DNA of 64,000 nt from Harmonia axyridis (lineage: Eukaryota > Arthropoda > Insecta > Coleoptera > Coccinellidae): contig NC_059508.1 in assembly GCF_914767665.1 (NCBI RefSeq), positions 9,858,001 to 9,922,000 of the forward strand, in the 5' to 3' direction. This document shows positions 1 through 11,198 of this stretch, piece after piece. Both the position numbers and the translations under genes were made by a program. A model generated the notes under the pieces. It was given only the letters and a program-made list of their open reading frames with translations, did no database searches and was not told the DNA's origin. Position 1 is the first letter of the stretch. Every line of letters begins with the position of its first letter.

Positions 1-136
1 TAATTAAAGCCATGTTTTTCATGCAAAAAAAATGGATTTAATTTTATAACACCTTATATATCCTTACAGTACTCTTTTCTTATAAGTTCACAGTTCTTTA
101 TGAAATTGAAAATTCCCTACAAAAATGGTGAAAATT

Positions 137-160
137 TTGCAGACACAACTGTGTCTGCAA
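137..160. repeat. Short perfect palindrome
   Basis: Two 11-base arms (TTGCAGACACA and its exact complement) are separated by two bases. No element end or gene is visible next to it, and its role is unknown. Confidence 0.7.
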
Positions 161-309
161 CACTAAAGCACTCTCTCGGCTAGCAATAGTGAAACTAGTG
201 GAAAAATTTTTAAGTTTTTCAAATTTTACAACAAACCACCTTTTTTCGAGATCCAAAGTCGATGTTTAGTTGTTGTTTAAATACTTAGAGCACGTGTACG
301 CGAAATTTA

Positions 310-1351
310 TCGCCAGCTAAGTCATTTGAAAGAAATCGAATTATTGATCTACGGGAGGCGGGGTTGTCATTTCGAGAAATCGCTAACCGTACGAACAGAA
401 ATCAAACTACTGTTATGAGATGATAGCGTGGTTTGATAAGGCCCAAAATCGAAGAAGACTAGGCACCGGACGTCGAAGGGGCACAAATGCAGTTCAAGAT
501 CGACGTCTAAGACTTATGGCCATTAGAGACCGATTTGCGACAACTCGATCTTTGGCAGATGAGTAGTTAGGAGAACAAGGCCATCCTGTAACTTTCCGAA
601 CGGTTTACCGCCGGATAAGATCTTTTGGACTGCAGCATTATCGACCCCATCTTGTGTTACCTTTGACAGTTGAGCATCGCCGGCAACGATTACAGTGGTG
701 CAGAGAACGTCAACATTGGAATGTGGAATGGCATCAGGTCGTCTTTTCTGATGAATCTCGATTGGGTGCTATTGCATATGAAAGTAGGTCATCTTTAGTC
801 TCAATTCGAGGTAACATCACAGCGCTGCGTTACTCTCAAGAAATATTGGAGCCATATGTTTTCCCTTACCTTAACCAGCTCGAGAATCCAATATTTCAGC
901 AGGATAATGCCCGACCTCATGTTGACAGAGTTAGTTTAAATATTTTTGAAGCGACCCATGTGAATCTTTTGCCATGGCCGCCCAAATCCCCCGATCTTTC
1001 GCTCATAGAGCATGTTTGAGACATCATAGGTAGAAGGCTTGGAAATTTTCCCCAGTTCCCACGGACTTTGGCGGCTCTGAGATATGAAGTAGAGGTAGCT
1101 TGGGATAGTATCCCTCAAGAAGAAATAGACCATCTTATTGCACCAATGCCGAGACGTGTTGGGGAGTGTATAGATAATCGCGGTGGACAAACAAATTATT
1201 AACAAATTTATAAAAAAAATTTGTAAACCCTTCGTTTTTTTCTCCGAATTCCAATCATTTACTCATTGCTATACTATCTATGTTTTACAAAAAAAAAATA
1301 AAATTCAAACAGATCCTTCTGGATGTTGCAGTTTCTTTGTCAGTTAGTATA
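310..1351 (+). pseudogene. Tc1-like DD34E transposon relic
   Basis: This is a degenerate Tc1-family transposase. The N-terminal helix-turn-helix reads ERNRIIDLREAGLSFREIAN from about 328 and then meets two stops near 424. A second helix region (about 490-640) contains another stop. The catalytic part begins at 654. The first Asp lies in FSDESR (codon 750-752), the second in FQQDNARPH, and the Glu in LIEHV, with 34 residues between the last two, which is DD34E. A TGA at 1018 replaces the conserved Trp after IEHV. About 35 residues expected between FSDESR and AIAYESRS are missing, so this copy has an internal deletion as well as stops. The frame ends near 1203. The sequence near 1325-1351 (TTGCAGTTTCTTTGTCAGTT) looks like a right terminal inverted repeat, but I could not find its left partner. 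The copy cannot encode an active enzyme. Confidence 0.85.
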
Positions 1352-3888
1352 TTTATTGATATTTAAAAAAAAGGATACTTTCTTAGAATTCTTAGATGTG
1401 CGTTCGACCACACTGTTGTCTAAACCAAAGCCACGGAGGCGTAAATGAAAGAAGCTTATACAGTTATCAGATCATCTGTAATTCCCATAATATTGAAGTA
1501 AGAACTTTGAGATCATTTATATAATCGGAAATTTCTAATAAAAAAAACCCTTCCTAAGTATTTACCGCATTCGTTAAACAAAAACTTCCCGATTCTCTGT
1601 TCCAGTTTAAATGTCGCAATGAAGATAATCTCCCTAAAAATAATTCGAAGATTATTTCTTTGTTTTATTAGTAGAGGAAGCAATATTCATATTCTGATAA
1701 GCGGATTAGGTTGTTAATGTAAAACTTGTAATTCAATAAATATCAACGATTTTCTATCACAACGAATTCGCTTATTCAGAAAGCGGAATTAAAATTAGCA
1801 ACAATGGAGAGGTGACGATCTTGGTCTACTATAAGATTTTACGATTCAAGTACTGTGTGGAGGTTGATCTGAAATAGCTGTTGCAGTTTTACGTTTTTGC
1901 ATATTCGTTGAGGAAATTCCAAAAAGGTCATGCTGAGATCTTGACCTGAATGTAATTCCCATAAATTTTATCCATGTTTATCTTAAAGGGCTTATGTCCA
2001 TTGAGTCATGTAGGTTGTTATTTGCATCACCTCGAAGCATTCATTAAAATTAGTCGAAAAATAGTTCAATCGATATCTATGTAGATTTTCTCACGGAATG
2101 TTCAAAAATAACTCCACTAAAAAAACAGACAATTCCTTTTGATATAACTGAAAATTATTTTGCGAATCACCTTGAATGAATACAAAAATATAATGATAAA
2201 AATAACTTCATTGGTTTAATACGTGTTTCAACTGACGTGTCGAGAAAGAATTCTAATAATATGGCAAATTCCCTCAACAAATTGTTTTGTTATGAACAAT
2301 GCAACAACAAAGATTTCGTACAAGAAAGGCAACAAAGAATCCTCTTGTTGTTTTCTTTTCAGTATTTCTATATTTATCTCCCCAAAACGGGAAATAAATT
2401 GATTCTGATAAGATCAGTTCAAGCCAAAAGTGTAGGTGCAGTAGAGAAAAATCGACTAGAAATCAATCCACTGCAATGCATAACGAGACCATCATGCGGT
2501 ATATCTACATCTAATATTGTAATATGAAGCTATTAAGTTCCATACAAGAAACCCCACTTCGTGAAAAAATACTACATAAGTCTCCCTTTCACAAAAACTA
2601 AGACAACAAGTTCACATCGAATAGAAGCAATGAGATATTTTACGAGCTAGATCTTTCGTTAGTTTGTTATTATTTTTTTCTGCCATCAAATGCTTTGGTC
2701 CAAAGGTTTTGAATCATTGAATTTTTATCTAGTGTGATAAGAATATATGGTGTGTTGTAGACCAAATGAAGCTTACGTTTATGGTCTCTGCAGATCCGGG
2801 CTGAAATAATATTTGCAGAAACAATTTGCAACAATGTAGTTCATCGGTTTTTAAAATCATTTCATGGAAAGTTCAGTAAATAAAGAAGATCGAAGTTCTA
2901 GAACCTATATTTATCCACGATTTTCAATTATTTAGCGAAAGTAGTGACCCAAAACAAAATATTAAGAACTGACAAAACGAATTATAATAATTCAACTATA
3001 TTTTCTGGAATTTTACTTTTGCCAGATGGAATAATTTTGACTGAATCCATTCTCTTCAAAGCTCATTAGATTTTGTCTAATTTTATTCAGTTAAATGTCC
3101 TGCAACAGCTCTGATTCTCTAATTCTCTGTTATACCAATATTCAAAACAAAACAAAATATTGAGAAGCGTTTGCAAATTTGAAGACACGAAACTGATAAA
3201 GATAACCGTCGAAAGATAAAGCAAGTGAGGACCTTCAAATTCATCAAAATATAAATAAAAATTTACGCGAATTCTTGACTGAATCGACGAAATAATGAAA
3301 TCAAATCTTGCTGTGGATGGGACAATCTAGATATTATTAGACAACGATGAAAGAGAACCTTAATATCCGCAGCAATTTTTCAATCAGGTTCAAAGCGTCT
3401 AAATTGGCATATATATAATAGAGTAAACGGAAACATTTGTCGATTAAATGATTTAGTATATTTGCAGCGACAATGATATATTGCATGAAGAGCACACTTT
3501 GGACTTACACTATAATCAGGTAATATTATCTGATAATCGAAAATCAATAGGAAGAAAATACATTTCCCTCATAGTCTAATTTATTCTATTAAAATCATCC
3601 AAACGAAAGGAAATTTGATTGAAAAAAAAAAAAAATTTGTTACCTTTCTTTGGGCAAATATAATGATCAAGGTATGCTGTCCAATTCTTTTTCGTTCAAT
3701 GTTAACTGTTAGATTTCAGTACATTCTTAAGTAGTGTCCTCAGGTTTGAAACCCGCCACTGACTATTCATTTAACATTTTTCACCTTGATAATTTTTTTT
3801 TCGTTGCGTGTCGGATATTTTGCGTTAGAAAAAGGATGATAAACCACAGTATAAAATTTGCAGTGCTTTTTCATACGAGTTGAGATAC
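1352..3888. other. No recognisable gene
   Basis: This is AT-rich sequence with scattered short open frames, the longest a 96-codon frame at 2237-2527 that resembles nothing I know. Because the ChaC gene is on the minus strand and its exon 2 is at 6054, its later exons could lie here or beyond the left edge. I looked for its conserved downstream glycine-rich motifs and did not find them. Confidence 0.5.
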
Positions 3889-3890
3889 TA

Positions 3891-5154
3891 ATAGGCCAAT
3901 TGAAAAGTCCCCGGTCTGATACACAGATGGCGGTGCTAGTATTAAATCCATATGATTTTTAGTTAGAACCAACCTTCAAACGATACGTGTCAAAATTTGA
4001 GAGCAGTCCGACCATTAGTTTGTGAGATATTGCGTTGTGAGTGTAGCTACTTTTGTAAGGAAAAGGTGAAAAGAAAAAGAATTTCGTGTGCTGATAAAAT
4101 ATTGCTTTTTGAAGGGGGAAAATACACTTGAAGCAAAATCTTGGCTTGATGAAGAGTTTCCGGGGTCTGCACTAGGAAAATCAACCATCATTGATTGGTA
4201 TGCTAAGTTTAAACGTGGTGAAATGAGCACCGAAGACGGCGAACGCAGTGGACGCCCAAAAGACACTGTAACCGACGAAAAAATCAAATTCACAAAATGA
4301 TTTTGAATGACCGCAAAGTGAAGTTTATCGAGATAGCAGATATTGTGAATTTATCATCTGAACGTGTACATCATATCATTCACGAATATTTGTACATGAG
4401 AAATTTGCAAAATGGGTGTCGCGCGAACTCACAATCGATCAAAAACAACAACGTGTTAATGATTCTGAGCAGTGTTTGAAGATATTTAAATGCAATTAAC
4501 CTGAATTTTTGCGTCGATATGTGACAGTGGAAGAAACATGGCTCCATCATTTAACTCCGGAGTCCAATCGACAGTCAGCTGAGTTGACTGCACAAGATGA
4601 ACCGAATCGAGAAAAAACACAACAGTCAGCTGGCCAGGTTATGGCATCAGTATTCTGGGATGCGCAAGGTGTAATTATTCATTGATTACCTCCAAAAGGG
4701 CCAGCCCATCAACAGCGATTATTATATAGCGTTATTGGATTGTTTAAAGGATTAAATCGTTGAAAAACGGCCCCATTTGAAGAAAAAAAGGTGCTGTTTC
4801 ATCAAGACAATGCGCCGTATCACAAATCAATGAAAATAATGGCAAATTGCATGAATTGGGCTTCGAATTGCTTCTGCATCCACCGTATTCTCCAGATCTG
4901 GCTCCCAGCGACTTTTTCCTGTTATTAGACCTCAAAAGAATGCTCGCTGGAAAGAAATTCAGCGCAATGAAGAAGTAATCCCAGAAACTGAGGCCTATTT
5001 TGAAGCAAAAGACAAATCGTACCACAAAAATGGTATCGAAATGTTGGAAGATCGCTATAATCGCTCGAAGGCAACTATGTTGAATAATAAAATCAAATTT
5101 TGCCAAAAAAATGTGTTTCACTATGGTTAACCGGGGACTTTTGATTTGGCCTGT
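3891..5154 (+). mobile_element. Irritans-type mariner, broken full-length copy (copy A)
   Basis: Both ends are present. The left TIR starts ATAGGCCAATTGAAAAGTCC and the right end reads as its complement, flanked by TA at 3889-3890 and 5155-5156. The 5' untranslated part (CCGGTCTGATACACAGATGG) and the transposase match the irritans mariner group to which Himar1 belongs. The transposase starts around 4050 and shows the paired helix-turn-helix (STIIDWYAKFKRGEMSTEDG, then VNLSSERVHHIIHEYLYMRN), the WVPREL-linker region, and the catalytic HQDNAPYH and SPDLAPSDF segments. Small deletions shift the frame, one of about 7 bases near 4290 and others near 4400, 4840 and 4965, and there are substitutions to stops. 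Length (1264 bp) is normal for mariner. It lies downstream of the minus-strand ChaC exons, possibly inside that gene. Inactive. Confidence 0.93.
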
Positions 5155-5156
5155 TA

Positions 5157-6053
5157 ACGTAAAACCTTGATTTAAAAAGCGTGAAACATAATATATTAGT
5201 TTATTATTTCCTAATATGAGCCTTTGGAATCGTTCAAGGACAAAAATTCTCCTTGAAATTGCCAGTTTACGTTCCGAAAAGAATAAAATACAATAAAATC
5301 CTGCTTTTTACGGAAACTGTGAGAATTTTGTGCATGAAATTGGTAAAAATGGAATCGTCTACGAAAAAATTTGAAAATTATTCCGTTTATAATCATGAAA
5401 CATGTGTTGCTATGATGATACTGATAAATATTTTTCAGTGCAGTCTGAGTTTTGTTGGTTTGGGAATTATGAATGTTTCAAAATATCAATTAGGTAGGCG
5501 GTTTCAGATATTCATTGCATGATTTTCGAGATATTCTGTGATTATTAACCACAGGGCTTTTTCTTAATGATGTTGGTGAACTAGATCAAAAATCGTAAAA
5601 TTGAATTTCATTTAAGAATCAGAATTGTTTTGAACCAATTCTGATCAAAATAAACAGTCCACTTTTATATCAAGGCCAATTCAAAAAATTCGTTATTTCA
5701 TCAATATTCATGAAACGATTAAAATTTGTGCATATTTTTGTTATTACGTTGTTTTCTTCAACGTGAGAATTCCAGAGCATTTCAAACAAAATAAAATTGG
5801 ATATGTTCATTCTCTCAATGATTAATTTGTTCTTGAACAATAATTACATGTCCATAAAAAGGTAACTGACCTTTTTAAGAAATAACTTTCAAATTTCTCT
5901 CAGATGAACCGTTTATTGAAGCAAGAATAATCTGAAAACAATCCAATGTTTTTCAAATGGAAAGAAAGCTTCTGAATACGTTTTGAACAATTTCGCAAGT
6001 TTTAGAATGATTCTAGTGGGATTTTATAGGAGACAAGAGAAGAAAATACTCAC
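5157..6053. other. No recognisable gene; possible intron of the ChaC gene
   Basis: This AT-rich stretch lies between mariner copy A and ChaC exon 2. Overlapping short frames at 5211-5522 on both strands have no recognisable content. Exon 2 ends in a good splice donor on the minus strand, so at least part of this region should be intron. Confidence 0.5.
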
Positions 6054-6089
6054 CTCACTTTCTTCGATCAGTGTGGCCACCCTGCCTGG
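6054..6089 (-). CDS. CHAC: ChaC gamma-glutamylcyclotransferase, exon 2 (36 nt)
   Basis: On the minus strand a pyrimidine-rich tract and CAG acceptor precede CCAGGCAGGGTGGCC, and the exon ends at GAG before GTGAGT. It is exactly 36 nucleotides in phase 0 and translates as PGRVATLIEESE. In ChaC proteins a PGRV-x-TL segment directly follows the HRGT region encoded at the end of exon 1, so the join restores the expected order without a frame change. About 415 bp of intron separates it from exon 1. A third exon must carry the remaining substrate-pocket residues but was not found in the window. The identification rests on motif order and splice signals rather than an alignment. Confidence 0.82.
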
Positions 6090-6504
6090 CTGAAAAATTT
6101 AACACTTTTAATTTGCAACCAGAACATTTTTGTACATGTCGATTTCGAAATTGAACAAAATTTTCAAACAGATCTGGGACAATCTGAGAAAATTTGAGCG
6201 AAGTGTTTGGTAATTTAAATGAGAAATACAATTTTATTTTTCATGGGAAAAGAATCAATTAATAAAGGCAATATTTAGTCAAATTAACGATTCCTAGATT
6301 ATTTTATGAATTGTTCTGAGAGTCAAAATAAAAGGGGGTACAATATTGCAGTAAATTGCAGTTTTTTTCGTTTTTTTTTGGATAATGGTTTGAAGGAAAC
6401 GAATTCTTATGGGAAGAACTGCAAAATATACACTTTAAAATCGTGAATGGTTTAGTTTTTGGTAGGAAATAATAAGAAAATTGAAAAAGCCGGTCAATGC
6501 TTAC

Positions 6505-6702
6505 GTTCTCGTCTGTCCCTCTGTGTGTTGTGTTGCCTTGCCAAAACTTCCGTGAATAACCGGATATGTGCCCTTTCACTGATTTTTTGTATTTGATTCC
6601 CGGTTTCCAGCACAGGGAGCCATATGCGAAAACCCACAAGCATTTCTTGTCACTGTCATCAACTTCATCATGTAAATAAGAGATTGACGGATTGGCGCTC
6701 AT
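6505..6702 (-). CDS. CHAC: ChaC gamma-glutamylcyclotransferase, exon 1
   Basis: ChaC enzymes cleave glutathione in the cytosol to 5-oxoproline and Cys-Gly. This exon has 66 codons starting at ATG 6702. After a polar leader of about 20 residues (MSANPSISYLHDEVDDSDKK) comes the family signature WVFAYGSLCWKPG (residues 23-35), which forms the gamma-glutamyl binding loop, then GYSRKFWQGNTTHRGTDEN (48-66). The YGSL core, the FWQG and the HRGT motifs are all kept. Two positions differ from the usual FGYGSLIWKP (Ala for Gly, Cys for Ile). The exon ends in phase 0 at a GTAAGC donor, and the open frame past 6505 is intron read-through. It is single-copy in the window and free of stops, so it looks like a functioning host gene, although the rest of the gene is not visible. 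The choice between CHAC1 and CHAC2 cannot be made from this exon. Confidence 0.87.
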
Positions 6703-6896
6703 GTTGCGCTCAAGAATGATGCAAGACTGTACCGAAACTACAGCATCTACACTGGTAGCGACTAACTAGTACGGAGGCATGAATGACAGTAAAGCAGATT
6801 GAGAATCGCCCGAATAATAAATATACAGTTAACACGTGCTCAGACGTCAAGCACGTTGAATCGAGGTAAACGCGCATGACCGCATTATGTTATATA
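6703..6896 (-). promoter_or_regulatory. Upstream region of the ChaC gene with stress-type motifs
   Basis: Reading the minus strand, TTGCATCA lies at 6717-6724, 15 bases upstream of the ATG. This is the core of the C/EBP-ATF response element used by ATF4, and mammalian CHAC1 is an ATF4 target. Farther up, CACGTG (an E-box, about 6835) and ACGTCA-type sequence (about 6844) are present. No clear TATA box or start site can be fixed. All of this is motif matching, and such short motifs also occur by chance. Confidence 0.3.
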
Positions 6897-8507
6897 AAAA
6901 TTGGCATAACTCAATTTTCGATACAGAAAAAACATTTGTTACTATACGGGGTGTTTTCAAATGAGTATTGAGGGCGGTGTTAGAATCATTTGCCGTCGAT
7001 TAAGCCATATTTATTGATAACCGAAAATCAATGGTTTCCGAGATATTTGAGTTCTTGAATTTTTTTTTAAATTGCTCACCTTACTTCATTTTTCGTCAAT
7101 TTTTCTACGGATATAAAGTTTGATTCAAATTTTGTATTATTCTCAACAGAAAAGGATATGATATGTATGAAAAAAGCAAAAATATGCTGTATTAAATGTT
7201 GAATAAGAATAAATATGATTTGAAAGTTTGTATATGAAGTAAAAAAAAATAAATTTCTAATATAAATCTGCCTGCAATTTTCGAATTCCACAATTTATGT
7301 AAGACAAAATTATTTCAAAAACTTGCCAAATTCTTTCTTCATTTCCTAAAAAAGAATGCAGGCACTAGTTTTGTTTCAGCAGATTTTGATTTGAAATGAA
7401 GAAAGGAAAGAAATGAATTAAATATTTTTTATTGCAATCAAACTCAAAATTTCAGTAGGAAATGTATTTGTAAATTATGTATGAGATGACTTCCAGCATT
7501 TTTTAAACAAGCACGTGTCCTCTTTCTCATTTCTTTAGTTATTTCTTTCCGCCCTAATTTACTCTCAATCTTTTCGTTGCTTCATCTATTCTAACGATGT
7601 TAGATCTGGTCTTTTCGTTAGCCACGAAAATAATCCGAAATTATAATCAAATTTGATCAACGTAAAAAAATTGACGAAAAATGAAGTATGGTGAGAAATA
7701 TTTTGAAAATCACAAGAACTCAAATATCTCGTAAACTAGCCACTAAATATAGTTCAAACGACAGCAAATGAGTCATACTAACACGTCCTACAAGATTAAC
7801 GTCTAATTTGGAAATACCCTGCATATTATGACCTTTTCAAAAAAAAAAAGGTGAATTATTGAAACAGATGTTTACTTGTTCTATGGAATCGGTCCTTACT
7901 TGATGGAAATTCGTGTCTGATGATGAACTTGAAATAAGTTCGAATTACATCAATGTAATCCACGAATTGTTATTATTATAATTCTGGTAGTTGAATGAAA
8001 AAAATATTAAAACTTAAAGTTTGTAGCAACGGCTGAAACAGTTCAATTTCAGATAGAAATTCATTATCAACTTTAATAAAACAAAGTAATTAGGTTCCAC
8101 AAATATTTAATACTTTGTTTGTGTATAAAAAACAATATATAATAATTTTTTCATTAAAAGTTGTCCCCCCAGTAGCAAACTTGATGCACGTTTCAGCTTT
8201 ATTTTGACTGTTCCTAGCCGTTTTTACTGTCATCCAGTACAGAATCGCCTAGTCTATATAACGTTAAAATTGACGTAGTGAAAGCTCAATAAAAATTGAT
8301 ATATACGAATGCATTGCCTATGAGAAATCAGGAATATTCAGGGAATTAAACTGTTATTCAAGAGGATATATTCTGGAACACTAGCACCATCTGTTTTGGT
8401 AGGCTTCAATTTTAATGAAGAAATCTCGTCTTTGATTGTAGTTGTTTCATTTCCCTTTACTAGATGGTACAGACATACCAAATTCCACTTCAAAATTTCT
8501 TTCAATT
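6897..8507. repeat. Tandem unit 1 of a ~1.3-kb repeat, interrupted
   Basis: This is the first of three same-direction copies. Landmarks shared with units 2 and 3 are TTCGATACAGAAAAAAC, CTGTTCCTAGCCGTT, TTGCCTATGAGAAATCA, and CACTAGCACCATCTGTT. It is split by the inverted-repeat element at 6950-7816 and ends early at 8507, where unit 2 begins in the middle of a phrase that continues in units 2 and 3. It carries no coding sequence I trust. Confidence 0.75.
6950..7816. mobile_element. MITE with ~150-bp inverted arms
   Basis: The left arm (from CGGGGTGTTTTC) and the right arm (ending GGAAATACCCTGCA) are diverged inverted repeats over about 150 bases. Shared parts include GAGATATTTGAGTTCTTG and CACC-TACTTCATTTTTCGTC. 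There is no transposase. It sits in a TA-rich site of tandem unit 1, and the same site is empty in unit 2 (near 8540). It is therefore a non-autonomous insertion, probably a Tc1/mariner-type passenger. Confidence 0.75.
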
Positions 8508-8655
8508 TTCGATACAGAAAAAAACAATTGTTACTATATATTATGACTTTTTTCATTTCAAATGAATTTTCATGAAAAAAGCAATCAATTTTTGAAACAG
8601 ATATTTATGTATTCAATGGATTCCGTCCTTAGTTGATGAAAATTCGTGCCTGATA

Positions 8656-8697
8656 GTGACTTCCATAGACTTATTATCCTACGTCTATGGTGACTTC
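8656..8697. repeat. 26-bp inverted-repeat insertion between 8-bp direct repeats
   Basis: GTGACTTC occurs at 8656-8663 and again at 8690-8697. Between them is a 26-base insert whose ends, CATAGAC and GTCTATG, are exact complements. The corresponding place in units 1 and 3 lacks the insert. The layout resembles a tiny transposon remnant with an 8-bp target duplication, or an aberrant repair product. Confidence 0.6.
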
Positions 8698-9729
8698 AAA
8701 TAATTTCGAAACTGCGCGATTACACAATGCAAGCCCCGAATTGTTAACATCATATTTTTGGTAGTAAAATGAAGAAAATAGAAAAACCTATTTTTATTAG
8801 CATATTACCTGAAACAGTTCAATTTCTGATGGAAATTCATTATCAAATAAAATGAAGCAATTTCGACTGTTCCTAGCCGTTATTACTGCCACAAGAATTC
8901 AATCGCATAGTCGATTTAACGTAAAAATTGACGTAGTGAAAGTTCAATGAAAAATTCCAATATACTAATTCTTTGCCTATGAGAAATCACCCAATATTCA
9001 GGAAATTAAAATGTTATTCCGGAGAATAGAACACAAGCACCATCTGTTGTTGTAAGCTTGAACTTCAATGAGGAAATCTCTTTTTTGATTTTTGGTATTT
9101 TATTACCTGTTACTAGATGGTGCGATCATACCAAATTCCACTTCAAAATTTTTTTCACATCAATTCAAAAATATTTTGATAATATAATAGCTCCACGCTT
9201 ATTCTCTCAGTTTACTACATATTTTCACCATTTCTCTCAAAATAAAATTTTCATATCGAATCTGCAGTTTTGAAATTAACAAAAAAAAACGTCATCGAAG
9301 GGTGGAACCTTATTGCTTGTGACCATTCTCGGCTCAAAATTCGAGAAGTATAGGTAGACATTATGAAAGCATTTTCCGTCTTGTAATAGGAAAAGTTCTA
9401 ATTTATGCATGCGCAACGCTAACAGTAGTTTGAAAGAGCTGAAATTACTATGGAACTATTAATGTACCTACCCGAATACCAATACTAAATTGCATCAAAA
9501 GCGTACTAGTAAAATGCAAATATTGAGATCCTGGGAATTCCACTGTTGCGCATGAACAATTCCTTGTAACAATCTTCCACAATTCGTATAGAATTTTCTT
9601 TAAATTTAATGAAGGTAAACTATTTGATCGTGCGGACGGTCGCATACAAATTCCAGCTCTTCCAGATATACAAAGAGGAAAAAACGAAAATGAGAAATTC
9701 TTCGGATAATCTTCAGAAAAAAAGTTCTA

Positions 9730-10677
9730 ACGGGTGTTTTTTTTTCGAGGTATATAACTTTAAGTTGGCATTACTGTTCAAGATGGCGACCGATTCAACA
9801 GCTGTCAAGTGATTTATTCTCAGTTTGGTTTGGCAATTTATCGTGAATAGATCCACACCTGAACAACGCTTGCAAATAGTGCAATTTCATTTCGAAAATA
9901 ATGGTTCTGTGCGGAATACGTATCGTGCACTACGTCCATTTTATTTTGTTTAGCGATGAAGCGCACTTCTGGTTGAATGGCTACGTCAACAAACAGAACT
10001 GCCGCATTTGGAGTGAAGCTTATCCTCAAGTGTATGTCGAAAAACCGTTACAACCAGAAAAACTGACTGTTTGGTGCGCTTTATGGGCTGGTGGAATCAT
10101 TGGTCCGTACTTCTTCAAAAACGATGATGGCCAGAACGTTACAGTCAATGGTGATCGGTATAGAGCCATGATTACTAACTTTTTCATTCCTGAATTGAAC
10201 AACCATGATGTCCAGGAGCTGCGTTTCCAACAAGACGGCACAACATGTCACACAGCTCGTGCCACAATCGATTTATTGAAAGGCGCGTTTGGTGACCGCC
10301 TAATTTCACGTTTTGGACCTGTGAATTGGCCTCCAAGATCTTGGGATTAAACTCCGCTAGACTACTTTCTGTGGGGCTATGTAAAGTCATTGGTCTATGC
10401 GAATGAGCCACAAACCCTTGACCATTCGGAAGACAACATTCGCCGTGTTATTGCCGATATACGGCCACATATAATGTTGGAAAAAGTAATCGAAAATTGG
10501 ACGTCCAGATTGGACTACATCCGAGCCAGCCGTGGCGGTCATATGCCAGAAATCATATTTAAAATGTGATGCCACAAGATTATCTTGCGGATAAATAAAA
10601 TTCATCATGTCAATCGAATAATCCATCGTTGTTTCATTGCAATTTAAAGTTCTATAGCTCTAAAAAAAAACATCCTT
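9730..10677 (+). mobile_element. DD41D mariner-like element, deletion lineage (copy 1)
   Basis: TIRs are ACGGGTGTTTTTTTTTCGAG on the left and the complement of AAGGATGTTTTTTTTTAGAG on the right, with TA on both sides (9728-9729, 10678-10679). The coding part starts with the N-terminal piece LTPEQRLQIVQF (near 9855), cut off soon after ALRPF. It jumps at about 9940 to LFSDEAHFWLNGYVNKQNC, in a different frame, so the DNA-binding region is missing. The rest runs through FFKNDDGQNVTVNGDRYRAM, the second Asp in FQQDGTTCH, and the third in TPLDYFLWG, with 41 residues between the last two. That spacing is DD41D, as reported for rosa-type mariners. One TAA stop at 10348 replaces the Leu after the conserved SWD. 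The C-terminus ends MPEIIFKM at 10569. Confidence 0.88.
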
Positions 10678-11021
10678 TACAGGGATGAAAAAACGAAAAT
10701 GAGAAATTCCTTGGATAATTTTCAGAAAAAAAGTCCTATAAACACAGGTTGGAATTAGAAGAACGCGCAGGACGGCAGTATTTTATTTGAAAATTGTCAT
10801 AATTCAATTTTCGATACAGAAAAAACAATTGTTACTGTATACAGTAGAGACTGGATAATCCGGAGAACGATATTCTGGATATCTTACTAGTCCGGATTGA
10901 CGTCAAGATTGTATATTATGTTATCGGTTTTAACTTGTCTTACCCTGATTCCCGAACGGAAACTCATTTGAATTCTTATTATTTTGATGGTCGGACGTGT
11001 TTTGGTATATAATAGTGCACA

Positions 11022-11164
11022 ATGGTAAAGCGGAAACAAGTTACTTTGTCTAAAAAACAAAAAAGTGAGATATTAGACTTATTGAAAGATGGTTTTAGTG
11101 CCAGATTGCTTGCTCTTCATTACGGCGTCGGAACGTCCACTATTTCCGAAATAAAAAAAAGGAG
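11022..11164 (+). CDS. Tigger transposase, exon 1 (CENP-B-like DNA-binding N-terminus)
   Basis: This exon carries 47 complete codons plus two bases. It starts MVKRKQVTLSKKQKSEIL and contains the first helix-turn-helix of the CENP-B/pogo type, DLLKDGFSARLLALHYGVGT then STISEIKKRR. The ATG at 11022 fits the known start of this family, where a KRK-x-LT-x-x-xK opening is usual. It ends AG before GTAAGA. Joined to the acceptor at 12984, the reading frame continues as R-FTGIRHSGPGSRK, leading into the second DNA-binding domain. The linker is several residues shorter than in typical family members. The gap could be a true intron or an older insertion that happens to be spliceable. Confidence 0.8.
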
Positions 11165-11198
11165 GTAAGAAGTTAGTGGCGAAACAGGAGCTAGTACA

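Larger units (their letters stand above)
8508..10792. repeat. Tandem unit 2 of the ~1.3-kb repeat
   Basis: This second copy joins directly to unit 1 at 8507/8508. It keeps the uninterrupted target sequence GTTACTATATATTATGAC at about 8531, which serves as the empty-site reference for the two insertions in units 1 and 3. It continues through GGTGGAACCTTATTGCTTGT and TGACCATTCTCGGCTC to about 9685, then a segment interrupted by the DD41D mariner at 9730. The ORFs at 9058-9273, 9448-9645 and 9609-9812 are chance frames in the repeat. Confidence 0.75.

Noticed and set aside
137..160. Palindrome as a transposon end for the Tc1 relic
   Set aside because: It does not match the right-end candidate near 1325-1351 and has no TA-flanked partner.
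2237..2527. 96-codon plus-strand frame
   Set aside because: No motif, no splice signals that extend it, and composition like the surrounding AT-rich DNA.
9058..9273. Frames within the tandem 1.3-kb repeat as coding genes
   Set aside because: The matching frames are not conserved among the three units.
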